NCBI RefSeq assembly: GCF_001428665.1
Contig: NZ_LMIJ01000028.1
Location: forward strand, 27,093-91,092
Length of the DNA stretch: 64,000 nt
Direction: 5' to 3'
From: Acidovorax sp. Root219
Lineage (GTDB): Bacteria; Pseudomonadota; Gammaproteobacteria; Burkholderiales; Burkholderiaceae_C
This document shows, piece by piece, positions 34,161 through 42,154 of the stretch; the first letter of the stretch is position 1, and every line of letters starts with the position of its first letter. A program made the position numbers and the translations under genes. Below the pieces are notes generated by a model. That model made no database searches, had not been told where the DNA came from, and saw nothing but the letters and a program-made list of their open reading frames with translations.

Positions 34161-35321
34161 ATGGGCTTCGCACACACCACCTGGCGCCGTTCGGCCGCCG
34201 TCTTCGCCCTGGCCGCACTGACCACGGCCCTGGCGGCCTGCGGCGGCAGCGACGACGACACCGGCGAATCCCGCGTCGCATCCCTCAAGCTGATCGGCAC
34301 CGCATCCCTGCCCACCGGCACGATGTTCGAAGGCGTCGAGTTCGGCGGCATCTCGGGGCTGGACCAGGCCACTGACGGCAGCTACTGGGCCATCTCGGAC
34401 GACCGCGGTGGCGAGCGTGGCACGCCGCGCTTTTACAACCTCAGCATCGACTACGCTGCCACGGGCCCGGTGACGGTCAAGGTCAACCGCCAGACCTATA
34501 TGCAGCGCGAGGATGGCTCCTCGTTTCCCGCATCGGCCCGCACGGTGGACCCCGAGGCGATCCGCCTGGCGCCCAATGGCAACCTGTACTGGTCGTCCGA
34601 GGGCAACTGGGGTACCACGGCGGCAACCCTGTTCCAGCCCTTCGTGCGCGAGATGACGACGGCCGGCAAGTTCGTGCGCGAGTTCAAGATGCCGGCGATC
34701 TACAACTATGTGGACAACACCACCACTGGCGCGCGCAGCAACAAGCTCTTCGAGGCGCTGACGGTGGCGCCTGATGGAACGGTGTTCGTGGCCAATGAGG
34801 ATGCGCTGATCCAGGACGGCCCGCTCACCACCGTGCAGGCCGGCAGCGTGGTGCGCGTGACGGCACTGGACCCGGCCACGGGCGCGGCCAAGGCGCAGTA
34901 TGCGTACCAGTTGCCCAAGATCCCGGTGGATGCGCCGGCCGGCGCGCCGTTCGGGCCGGACAACGGCTTGTCGGATTTTCTGGCCATCGGCAACAAGAAG
35001 TTCATCGCGGTGGAACGTGCCTTTGCCTCGGGCATCGGCAACACCATCCGCCTGGTGCTGACCGAGATCACCGATGCCACGACCAACGTGACCAGCATGG
35101 CCAGCCTGGCGGGCTCGGCCGCCTACACCCCCATGACACGCAAGCTGCTGCTCGAGATGCCCATCACCTACCAGGGCGTCAAGCTCGACAACATCGAAGC
35201 CATCACCTGGGGCAAGACCTTGCCCAATGGCCACCGCACCCTCGTGCTGGCGGCGGACAACAACTTCACGGCCGACACGCAGGCCAATCAGTTCATCGTC
35301 TTCGAAGTGCTGCCAGATTGA
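34161..35321 (+). CDS. Esterase-like activity of phytase family lipoprotein
   Basis: 386 residues. The lipoprotein signal peptide has a lipobox ending LAACGG with Cys27. The mature protein resembles the phytase-like esterase family (PF13449): FGGISGLDQATDGSYWAISDDRG near the start, SARTVDPEAIRLAPNGNLYWSSEG, NKLFEALTVAPDGTVFVANE and the C-terminal YQGVKLDNIEAITWG. It probably forms a beta-propeller on the periplasmic side of a membrane. The substrate is unknown. The ATG begins MGFAHTTWRRSA; a longer frame upstream does not encode a signal. Confidence 0.88.
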   Translation: MGFAHTTWRRSAAVFALAALTTALAACGGSDDDTGESRVASLKLIGTASLPTGTMFEGVEFGGISGLDQATDGSYWAISDDRGGERGTPRFYNLSIDYAATGPVTVKVNRQTYMQREDGSSFPASARTVDPEAIRLAPNGNLYWSSEGNWGTTAATLFQPFVREMTTAGKFVREFKMPAIYNYVDNTTTGARSNKLFEALTVAPDGTVFVANEDALIQDGPLTTVQAGSVVRVTALDPATGAAKAQYAYQLPKIPVDAPAGAPFGPDNGLSDFLAIGNKKFIAVERAFASGIGNTIRLVLTEITDATTNVTSMASLAGSAAYTPMTRKLLLEMPITYQGVKLDNIEAITWGKTLPNGHRTLVLAADNNFTADTQANQFIVFEVLPD

Positions 35322-35356
35322 TTCTGTGAGGGGCATGGTAGCCGCGCCAACGGCCC

Positions 35357-37978
35357 CTACCGCTCAATCATCTCCTGTACCTTGGCGGCCAGCGCCGCCA
35401 CGTCAAACGGCTTGGTGATCACCTCCATGCCAAACGCCAGCAGGCCGTTGCCCACGGCCGCGTTCTCGGCGTAGCCGGTGATAAACAGCACCTTGAGGTC
35501 GGGGCGCGATACGCGGCCGGCGTCGGCCACCTGGCGGCCGTTCAGGCCGCCGGGCAGGCCCACGTCGGTCAGCAGCAGGTCGATGCGGCGCTCGGACTGC
35601 AGCACGTGCAGGCCGGCAGGGCCGTCGCCCACCGAGATCACGTTGTAGCCCAGGTCCTCGAGCTCTTCTGCGATCAGGCCGCGGATGGTGGCCTCGTCCT
35701 CGATCACCAGCACCACCTCGCCATCGGCCCGGTGGTCGAAGGTGGGCTGGATGTGCGGATTCTCCTGGTCGGCATCGCCCATGTAGCGCGGCAGGTACAG
35801 GCACATGGTAGTGCCTTCGCCGGGCACCGAGTAGATGCGCACCTGGCCGCCCGACTGGCGCACGAAGCCGTACACCATCGACAACCCCAGCCCCGTGCCC
35901 TGGCCCATGGGCTTGGTGGTGAAGAAGGGGTCGAAGGCACGTGCGATCACCTCGGGCGCCATGCCCACGCCGGTATCGGTCACGCACAGCGAGATGTACT
36001 GGCCCGGCGGCAGCTCGCGCTCGGCTGCGGCGCGGTCGTCCAGCCATTTGTTGGCCGTTTCGATGGTCAGGCGCCCACCGTTGGGGGCCATGGCATCGCG
36101 CGCGTTGATGCACAGGTTGAGCACGGCGTTTTCAAGCTGGGATGGGTCCACCTGCGTGAGCCACAGGCCGCCCGCGCCCACCACCTCCACCTCGACCGAG
36201 GGGCCCACCGTGCGGCGCACCATCTCCTCGATGCCCCCCACCAGGCGGTTCACGTCGGTGGGGCGCGGGTCCAGCGTCTGGCGGCGTGAGAAGGCCAGCA
36301 GTCGCTGGGTCAGCGATGCCGCCCGGCGCACCGCGCTTTGCGCCATGCCGATGTAGCGCTCGGTGTTGTCGAAGTTCCTGGCGGCGAGGCGCTTTTCCAG
36401 CACCTGCAGGCTGGCGCTCATGCCCGCCAGCAGGTTGTTGAAGTCGTGCGCTATGCCGCCGGTGAGCTGGCCGATGGCCTCCATCTTCTGCGACTGGCGG
36501 AACTTGGCCTCCACCTCCATCAGCTCGTTGGTGCGTTCCGTCACCTTGCGCTCCAGCGACTCGTTCATTTCGCGCAGCTGGGCTTCGTTGCCGCGCAGCT
36601 CGTTTTCGGAGCGCACGCGTTCGGTGGCCGTGCGGGTGCGGCCCGCAATCTCGCGCATGAACTCGCACTCTTCGTGGGTCCACTGGCGCACGTCGTCCTG
36701 GTTCACGAAGAGCACGGCCACCAGGCGTTCGTGCTCCACCACGGGGATGTTCATGAAGGCACGGGCGCTGCGCGACTCCAGCGCACCGGCGGCCACCGCA
36801 GTGCGGGGGTCGTTGCGCGCATCGGTCACCCTGACGAACTCGTCGTTCTTGAGCGAATCGATGAAGGTGCCGAAGTCCCGCAGGCAGAGCTCTCCCTGCA
36901 GCGTCAGCACCCCGGGCGCCGTCCAGTCGCACTGCACCTGCAGGATGTCGGTATCGTGGTCCACGCGGCCATAGCCCGCGCGGCTCACTTTGAGGGTCTG
37001 GCCCAGGATGCGGGCTGCGGCCAGGCTGATATCGTCCACGTTGTCCAGCCCGCGCAGCTGGCTGGTGAACTCGATCAAGGCGTCGCGCTTGGCCTCAGCG
37101 GCCACGCGCTCTGTCACGTCCAGGCCATCCACGAAGATGCCGGTCACCGCGCCGGAGGTATCGCGTATCGGCTGGTACACGAAATCCAGATAGCGCTCGC
37201 TCACTGGCTCGCCCGCATGCTGCTGGATGTCGAAACGGGCACCAAAGGCCGTTGCCGCCTTGCCGCTGGTGTACACGCCATCGAGCATGGCCACATACCC
37301 CTGCTCTGCTGCCTCGGGCACAGCGTCGGCCACCGTGCGGCCCAGCAGGGTGCGGTCGCCCACCAGTTCCAGGTATTTGGGGTTGGCCAGCTCGATGCGG
37401 TGGCTGGGCCCCTGCAGCAGCACCATGAAGCTGGGCGACTGCTCGAACAGGGTGGCAAAGCGCTCGCGCTCCATCAGCAGGCGCCGGTCGGCCAGCACCT
37501 TGTCGGTGGTTTCCACCACCAAGGCCATGGCGCCCACCGGGGTGCCTGCGTCGTCTACCAGGGGGGAGTAGTTCAGGTCCACCCACAACGGCTTGTGCAC
37601 GCCGTCGCGGTTCAGGCTCAGCTCCTGGTCTTCATACGTGAGCGTGCCGCCGGCCAGGCAGACCTTGAGCACCCGGTCGTTGAGGTCGGCCGCCTCGGGC
37701 CAGGCCTCGCGGATCTTCATGCCCAAGAGGCCCGGGTGGCGTGCGCCCGAAAACCTGGAGTAGGGGTCGTTGTAGATCAGCACGCCCGATTCGCCCCACA
37801 GCGTGGCAATCGGCATGGGGCAGCGCAGCATGTTGGCCAGTGCCAGCATGAGGTGAGCGGGCCAGTGTTCGAGCGGCCCCAGTTCGGTAGCGGCCCAATC
37901 GAAGCGCGCAATCAATCCGGCCATTTCGCCGCCGGCGGACAGGAGGGAAGCTTGGGTAGTGGGTATGCCGGAGGACAT
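35357..37978 (-). CDS. Hybrid sensor histidine kinase/response regulator (PAS-PAS-GAF-HisKA-HATPase-REC)
   Basis: 873 residues, cytoplasmic, with no membrane segment. Domains: a PAS domain (about 25-165, with ELGPLEHWPAHLMLALANML and TLWGESGVLIYND), a second PAS (175-295), GAF (300-455), a coiled linker, HisKA with IAHDFNNLLAG (His near 511), HATPase with NLCINARDAM, DTGVGM and GQGTGLGLSMVYG, and a C-terminal receiver with TDVGLPGGLNG and the conserved threonine/lysine positions. It therefore signals through phosphotransfer to its own receiver and perhaps a separate partner, none of which is encoded nearby. The start at MSSGIPT was chosen; an upstream extension of 26 residues is Cys/Pro-rich and unlikely. 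Confidence 0.92.
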   Translation of the reverse strand: MSSGIPTTQASLLSAGGEMAGLIARFDWAATELGPLEHWPAHLMLALANMLRCPMPIATLWGESGVLIYNDPYSRFSGARHPGLLGMKIREAWPEAADLNDRVLKVCLAGGTLTYEDQELSLNRDGVHKPLWVDLNYSPLVDDAGTPVGAMALVVETTDKVLADRRLLMERERFATLFEQSPSFMVLLQGPSHRIELANPKYLELVGDRTLLGRTVADAVPEAAEQGYVAMLDGVYTSGKAATAFGARFDIQQHAGEPVSERYLDFVYQPIRDTSGAVTGIFVDGLDVTERVAAEAKRDALIEFTSQLRGLDNVDDISLAAARILGQTLKVSRAGYGRVDHDTDILQVQCDWTAPGVLTLQGELCLRDFGTFIDSLKNDEFVRVTDARNDPRTAVAAGALESRSARAFMNIPVVEHERLVAVLFVNQDDVRQWTHEECEFMREIAGRTRTATERVRSENELRGNEAQLREMNESLERKVTERTNELMEVEAKFRQSQKMEAIGQLTGGIAHDFNNLLAGMSASLQVLEKRLAARNFDNTERYIGMAQSAVRRAASLTQRLLAFSRRQTLDPRPTDVNRLVGGIEEMVRRTVGPSVEVEVVGAGGLWLTQVDPSQLENAVLNLCINARDAMAPNGGRLTIETANKWLDDRAAAERELPPGQYISLCVTDTGVGMAPEVIARAFDPFFTTKPMGQGTGLGLSMVYGFVRQSGGQVRIYSVPGEGTTMCLYLPRYMGDADQENPHIQPTFDHRADGEVVLVIEDEATIRGLIAEELEDLGYNVISVGDGPAGLHVLQSERRIDLLLTDVGLPGGLNGRQVADAGRVSRPDLKVLFITGYAENAAVGNGLLAFGMEVITKPFDVAALAAKVQEMIER

Positions 37979-38136
37979 GGGTGCCTGGTTCTGTGATCGG
38001 GCCGTGCCCGGGGAAGGCGGTGCGGCACCGCATTTTTCGCACGATGATAAAGACACCTGTCCAGAGATTTTGTAGGCATTCGCCTATGCCACTACCAAAA
38101 ACGTGCACGACTTGGCAATGACAGACCGATAGGGGG

Positions 38137-39039
38137 CTACCCCTGGCCCGGTCGCTGCGACATCACCAGCGTGTACAGCGCCTGCGCCGCCACCGACAGG
38201 CTGCGGTCGCGCCGACGCACCAGGTAGATCTGGCGCAGCAGGCCGGGCAGGGCCAGCGGCCGCGTGACCAGGCCCGGCTGGTCGAAGTGGAACAGCGTGA
38301 GCGCCGGCACCACGCTGATCCCCAGGCCCGCGCGCACCATGCCCATCACGGTGGCCAGTTGTTCCACCTCCATCAGCGTGTGCATGGCCTCGGGGTGGAA
38401 GGCGGCCTCCAGGTACTGGCGCACGCTGCTGTTGCGCGCCAGGTGGATGAAGGGCCAGGTGGCCAGGTCGGCGGGGGCAATGGGCTTCTTGCGGTGGGCC
38501 AGCGGGTGGTCGGCCCGGCACACCAGGTGGAAGTCGTCGCTGCAAAAGGGCTCGGCCTGCAGCTCGGGTGTGTCGGCGCGGATGGCGGCCAGCGCAAAGT
38601 CGGCCTTGCCGCTGGCCACGCGCTCGATGCAGGGCTCCGAGAGCACGTCGGCAATGTCGATCTCGATGCCCGGGTAACTGTTGCGGTAGGCCGCCAGCAC
38701 GCCCGGCAGCCAGCCCGCAGCCAGCGACGGCAGCAGCGCCACGGCCACGCGCCCGCGCTGCAGGGTGGCCGCGTCGCGCATGGCGGCCAGGGCGGTGGTG
38801 ATCTCGGCGCGGATGCGCCGGGCCGACTCCAGAAAATTCTGTCCCTCGCCCGTCAGGTCGACATGCCGCGTGCTGCGGTCGAACAGGCGCAGGCCCAGGT
38901 CCTCTTCCAGCGCACGGATGAGGGCGCTGAACGCCGGCTGCGACAGATGGCACTGGGCCGCGGCGCGCGTGAAGTTGCGCTGCTCGGCCAGCGCCAGGAA
39001 GGCGTCGAGCTGGCGGGTGGAGAGGTGGTGGCTGCTCAT
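38137..39039 (-). CDS. LysR family transcriptional regulator
   Basis: A 300-residue LysR regulator. N-terminal HTH: MSSHHLSTRQLDAFLALAEQ then CHLSQPAFSALIRALEEDLG. The motif LFDRSTRHVDLTGEGQNFLE and the effector domain (VAVALLPSLAAGWLPGVLAAY) resemble CynR/CbbR-type members. It is divergent from the AtuA-like operon and probably controls it through the T-N11-A site at 39069-39085. The ATG was chosen over an in-frame TTG nine bases upstream. Confidence 0.93.
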   Translation of the reverse strand: MSSHHLSTRQLDAFLALAEQRNFTRAAAQCHLSQPAFSALIRALEEDLGLRLFDRSTRHVDLTGEGQNFLESARRIRAEITTALAAMRDAATLQRGRVAVALLPSLAAGWLPGVLAAYRNSYPGIEIDIADVLSEPCIERVASGKADFALAAIRADTPELQAEPFCSDDFHLVCRADHPLAHRKKPIAPADLATWPFIHLARNSSVRQYLEAAFHPEAMHTLMEVEQLATVMGMVRAGLGISVVPALTLFHFDQPGLVTRPLALPGLLRQIYLVRRRDRSLSVAAQALYTLVMSQRPGQG

Positions 39040-39068
39040 TGCCGACAAATTAATCTGAAAAACGGATG

Positions 39069-39085
39069 GATTGATACCAACAATC
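39069..39085. promoter_or_regulatory. Candidate LysR box (GATTG-N7-CAATC)
   Basis: A perfect inverted repeat with T-N11-A core (T39071, A39083), in the 103-base region between the LysR gene and the AtuA-like gene. The surrounding sequence is AT-rich. This is the classical LysR recognition geometry, so it is probably the activator/autorepressor site. Confidence 0.65.
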
Positions 39086-39142
39086 TATTTCACAGAATAA
39101 CACCCGGTGCCTACAGTGCGGCACAGGAGACAAAGACACCTT

Positions 39143-40525
39143 ATGGCGAACAACGCAACACTGCTGGTCGGCTGCGCCGCCGGCTTCTCGGGCGACCGCA
39201 CGGACGCCGCCGCGCCCGTGGTGCAGGCCCTGATCGCCAGCGGCAAGCCGGCTGTGCTGATCTTCGAGACCTTGGCCGAGCGCACCCTGGCCCTGGCCCA
39301 ACTGGCCCGCCGCAGCGACCCCGATGCCGGCTACGAACCCCTGCTGGTCGACATGCTGCGCCCCGTGCTGGGCGACTGCCTGGCGCATGGCGTGCGCATC
39401 GTGAGCAACTTCGGCGCCGCCAACCCCGAGGGCGCGGCCCGGCGCATCGTGCAACTGGCGGCCGAGCTGGGCCTGCGCCGCCCGCGCGTGGCGGTGGTGC
39501 AGGGCGACGACCTGAGCGGCCCCGCGCACCGCGCCCTGCTGCAGGGTGCCCTGGGCAATGCGATGCCCACCGAAACCATCGCCAGCGCCAACGCCTACAT
39601 CGGCGCGCAGGCCATTGCCGGCGCGCTGCGCGAGGGCGCTGATGTAGTGGTCTGCGGCCGCGTGGCCGACCCCTCCCTGGTGCTGGGCCCGGCCCTGGCG
39701 CACTACGGCTGGGCACCCGACGACTGGGATCGCATGGCCCGCGCCACCATGGCCGGCCACCTGCTCGAATGCGGCGCCCAGGTCACCGGCGGCTATTTCG
39801 CCGACCCCGGCTACAAGGACGTGCCCGGCATGGCCCGCCTGGGCTACCCGATTGCCGAGATCGATGCCGACGGGCATTGCACCATCACCAAGCCCCCGGG
39901 TACCGGCGGGCGCATCGACGAGCGCACGGTCAAGGAGCAACTGCTGTACGAACTGCACGACCCCGCCGCCTACCTGACCCCCGACGTGGTGGCCGACATC
40001 ACCGAGGCCACCGTCACCGCCGTGGGGCCCGATGCCGTGCGGCTCGAAGGGGTGCGCGGCCATGCCCGGCCGGCCACGCTCAAGGTCAACGTGTGCTTCG
40101 AATCGGGCTGGTTCGCCGAGGGCGAGATCTCCTACGCCGGCGCCCGGGCCGAGGCCCGTGCCCGCCTGGCGGGCGAGGTGCTGCGCGAGCGGCTGGCCGG
40201 CCTGGGCCCGCTGCGCATCGACCTGATCGGCGTGACCAGCGTGCTGGGGGACGATGCCGGCCGCTGGCTGGATGCCACCGGCGACGGCGGTGCCCGCGAC
40301 GTGCGCCTGCGCGTGGCCCTGCAGCACCGCGACCATGCCAGCGCCCAGCGCCTGCTGCGCGAGGTGACGGCCCTGTACACCTGTGGCCCTGCGGGCGGCG
40401 GCGGGGTGCGCACGGCCATGCGGCCACGCCTGGGCACCGTGTCGTGCCTGGTGCCGCGCGAGGCGGTGCCCACGGGCTACCGCATGTTCGATGCCATCGT
40501 GCAAGAGGAAAGGGCGGCCGCATGA
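39143..40525 (+). CDS. AtuA-like (DUF1446) protein, acyclic terpene utilisation type
   Basis: 460 residues of the DUF1446/AtuA family. Seen: LLVGCAAGFSGDRTDAAAPV near the N-terminus, IVSNFGAANPEGAA, ADVVVCGRVADPSLVLGPAL and PGTGGRIDERTVKEQLLYEL. Known: AtuA is needed for citronellol/geranyl-type catabolism in Pseudomonas, but its reaction is not established. Here it is with a Bug receptor and an alpha/beta-hydrolase rather than carboxylase genes. The small C-terminal domain found fused in many family members is a separate overlapping gene. CAGGAGACAAAG precedes the ATG. Confidence 0.88.
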   Translation: MANNATLLVGCAAGFSGDRTDAAAPVVQALIASGKPAVLIFETLAERTLALAQLARRSDPDAGYEPLLVDMLRPVLGDCLAHGVRIVSNFGAANPEGAARRIVQLAAELGLRRPRVAVVQGDDLSGPAHRALLQGALGNAMPTETIASANAYIGAQAIAGALREGADVVVCGRVADPSLVLGPALAHYGWAPDDWDRMARATMAGHLLECGAQVTGGYFADPGYKDVPGMARLGYPIAEIDADGHCTITKPPGTGGRIDERTVKEQLLYELHDPAAYLTPDVVADITEATVTAVGPDAVRLEGVRGHARPATLKVNVCFESGWFAEGEISYAGARAEARARLAGEVLRERLAGLGPLRIDLIGVTSVLGDDAGRWLDATGDGGARDVRLRVALQHRDHASAQRLLREVTALYTCGPAGGGGVRTAMRPRLGTVSCLVPREAVPTGYRMFDAIVQEERAAA

Positions 40526-40881
40526 CCGACACCATCACTGTTCCGCTCTACCGCCTGGCGCACAGCCGCACGGGCGACAAGGGCAACCGCTCCAACATCA
40601 GCGTCATCGCCTGGCACCCTGCACTGTGGGATGTGCTCATGGCCCAGGTGACTGAGGCCGCCGTGGCGCGCCATTTTGCGCAGCGCCAGCCGGGCCGCGT
40701 GGTGCGCTATGTGCTGCCGCAACTGCAGGCCATGAACTTCGTGCTCGACGACGTGCTCGACGGCGGTGTCAACGACGCCTTGAACCTCGACAGCCACGGC
40801 AAGGCGCTGAGCTACCTGCTGCTCGACCTGCCGGTGCAGGTGCCGCAGGCACTGGCCGGGCATCTTGCGGGCCCAGGCTGA
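40522..40881 (+). CDS. AtuA C-terminal-type small partner protein
   Basis: 119 residues: LYRLAHSRTGDKGNRSNISVIAW at the start, RYVLPQLQAMNFVLDDVLDGGV in the middle, and HGKALSYLLLDLPVQVP at the end. It matches the ferredoxin-like C-terminal domain that many AtuA-family proteins carry on the same chain. Its ATG overlaps the stop of the AtuA-like gene (ATGA), so it is coupled and likely forms a complex with it. Confidence 0.85.
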   Translation: MTDTITVPLYRLAHSRTGDKGNRSNISVIAWHPALWDVLMAQVTEAAVARHFAQRQPGRVVRYVLPQLQAMNFVLDDVLDGGVNDALNLDSHGKALSYLLLDLPVQVPQALAGHLAGPG

Positions 40882-40927
40882 CCCCGATTTCCTTCTTTCA
40901 CCATCACCAACAACACCAGGAGACAAC

Positions 40928-41926
40928 ATGAGCGCTTTCAACACCGTCCATTCCCCATCCCGCCGACGCACCCTTGCCGCCGCCGTGGCCATGGCCGCAT
41001 CGCTGGGCTTTTCCGGCACGGCCATGGCCCAGGCCTACCCGGCCAAGGCCATCACCTTCGTCGTGCCGTTTGCCGCCGGCAGCGCCACCGACCAGCTGGC
41101 GCGCGCCATCGGCCAGTCCATCACCAACGACACCAAGCAGCCCGTGGTCATTGACAACAAGGCCGGCGCCAGCGGCATGATCGCCGCGCAGGCGGTGGCC
41201 AAGGCGCCTGCGGACGGCTATACCCTCCTCATCACCACCAACACCACGCACGCGGCCAACGAGCACCTGTACAAGAAGCTCTCGTACGACCCGGTGAAGG
41301 ACTTCGCGCCCATCAGCGGCCTGGGCAAGGGCGGGCAGGTGATGGTGGTCAATGCCGCATCGCCCTACAAGAACGTGGGCGACGTCGTGGCCGCGGCCAA
41401 AAAGGCGCCGGGCAAGCTCAGCTTTGGCAGCGGCAGCTCGTCGAGCCGCATGGCCGGTGAAATGCTCAAGCAGCTGGCGGGTGTGGACATTCTGCATGTG
41501 CCCTACAAGAGCAACCCCCTGGCCATCACCGACCTGCTGGGCGGGCAGATCGACCTGATGATCACCGACACCTCCACCGGCGTGCCGCAGGTCAAGGCCG
41601 GCAAGCTGCGCGCGCTGGGCTACTCCACGCAAAAGCGCAGCTCGCAACTGCCCGACGTGCCCACCATCGACGAAGCCGGCGTCAAGGGCTATGACATGGG
41701 CTACTGGTTCGCCGCCTACGCCCCCGCCGGCACGCCGCCTGCCGTGGTGGCACGCCTCAATGAGCTGATGGGTGCAGCGACAAAGAGCGCGGCCGCCAAG
41801 GCCTTCTTCGACATGGCGGGCTCCGAAGCCTGGACGACCACGCCCGACGAGCTGGCCAAGTTTCAGGCCGCCGAAACGGTGAAGTGGGGCAAGGTCATCA
41901 AGGCTGCCGGTATCGAAGCCGAGTAA
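40928..41926 (+). CDS. Bug-type (TctC-like) tripartite tricarboxylate receptor, periplasmic
   Basis: 332 residues. The signal peptide (RRRTLAAAVAMAASLGFSG, ending TAMAQA) is followed by YPAKAITFVVPFAAGSATDQLA and family motifs APADGYTLLITTNTTHAAN and PYKSNPLAITDLLGGQ. CAGGAGACAAC immediately precedes the ATG. It lies between the AtuA-like pair and an alpha/beta-hydrolase lipoprotein gene on one transcript. No TctAB is nearby, so it is again an orphan receptor relying on permease components encoded elsewhere, or it acts in signalling. Confidence 0.93.
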   Translation: MSAFNTVHSPSRRRTLAAAVAMAASLGFSGTAMAQAYPAKAITFVVPFAAGSATDQLARAIGQSITNDTKQPVVIDNKAGASGMIAAQAVAKAPADGYTLLITTNTTHAANEHLYKKLSYDPVKDFAPISGLGKGGQVMVVNAASPYKNVGDVVAAAKKAPGKLSFGSGSSSSRMAGEMLKQLAGVDILHVPYKSNPLAITDLLGGQIDLMITDTSTGVPQVKAGKLRALGYSTQKRSSQLPDVPTIDEAGVKGYDMGYWFAAYAPAGTPPAVVARLNELMGAATKSAAAKAFFDMAGSEAWTTTPDELAKFQAAETVKWGKVIKAAGIEAE

Positions 41927-42154
41927 ACCGCCCACCTGCGTGCCCAGCCGGCACGCAGCCCTGTGCCGCGTTTTTGAGGACGCGCACAGCTCACCCCTGA
42001 AAGAGACGCCAATCGGCCGCGCGCCTGCGCCGCCGGTATGGGCGCAGCCATGCCCGAACACCCGACTCCCCGTGAGCGAGGTGCGAAGCCGCTGCATGTC
42101 CGTTTTTCCCGCAAGCAAGAGACCACAAGAGCAACCACACAGGAGACAAGCAAC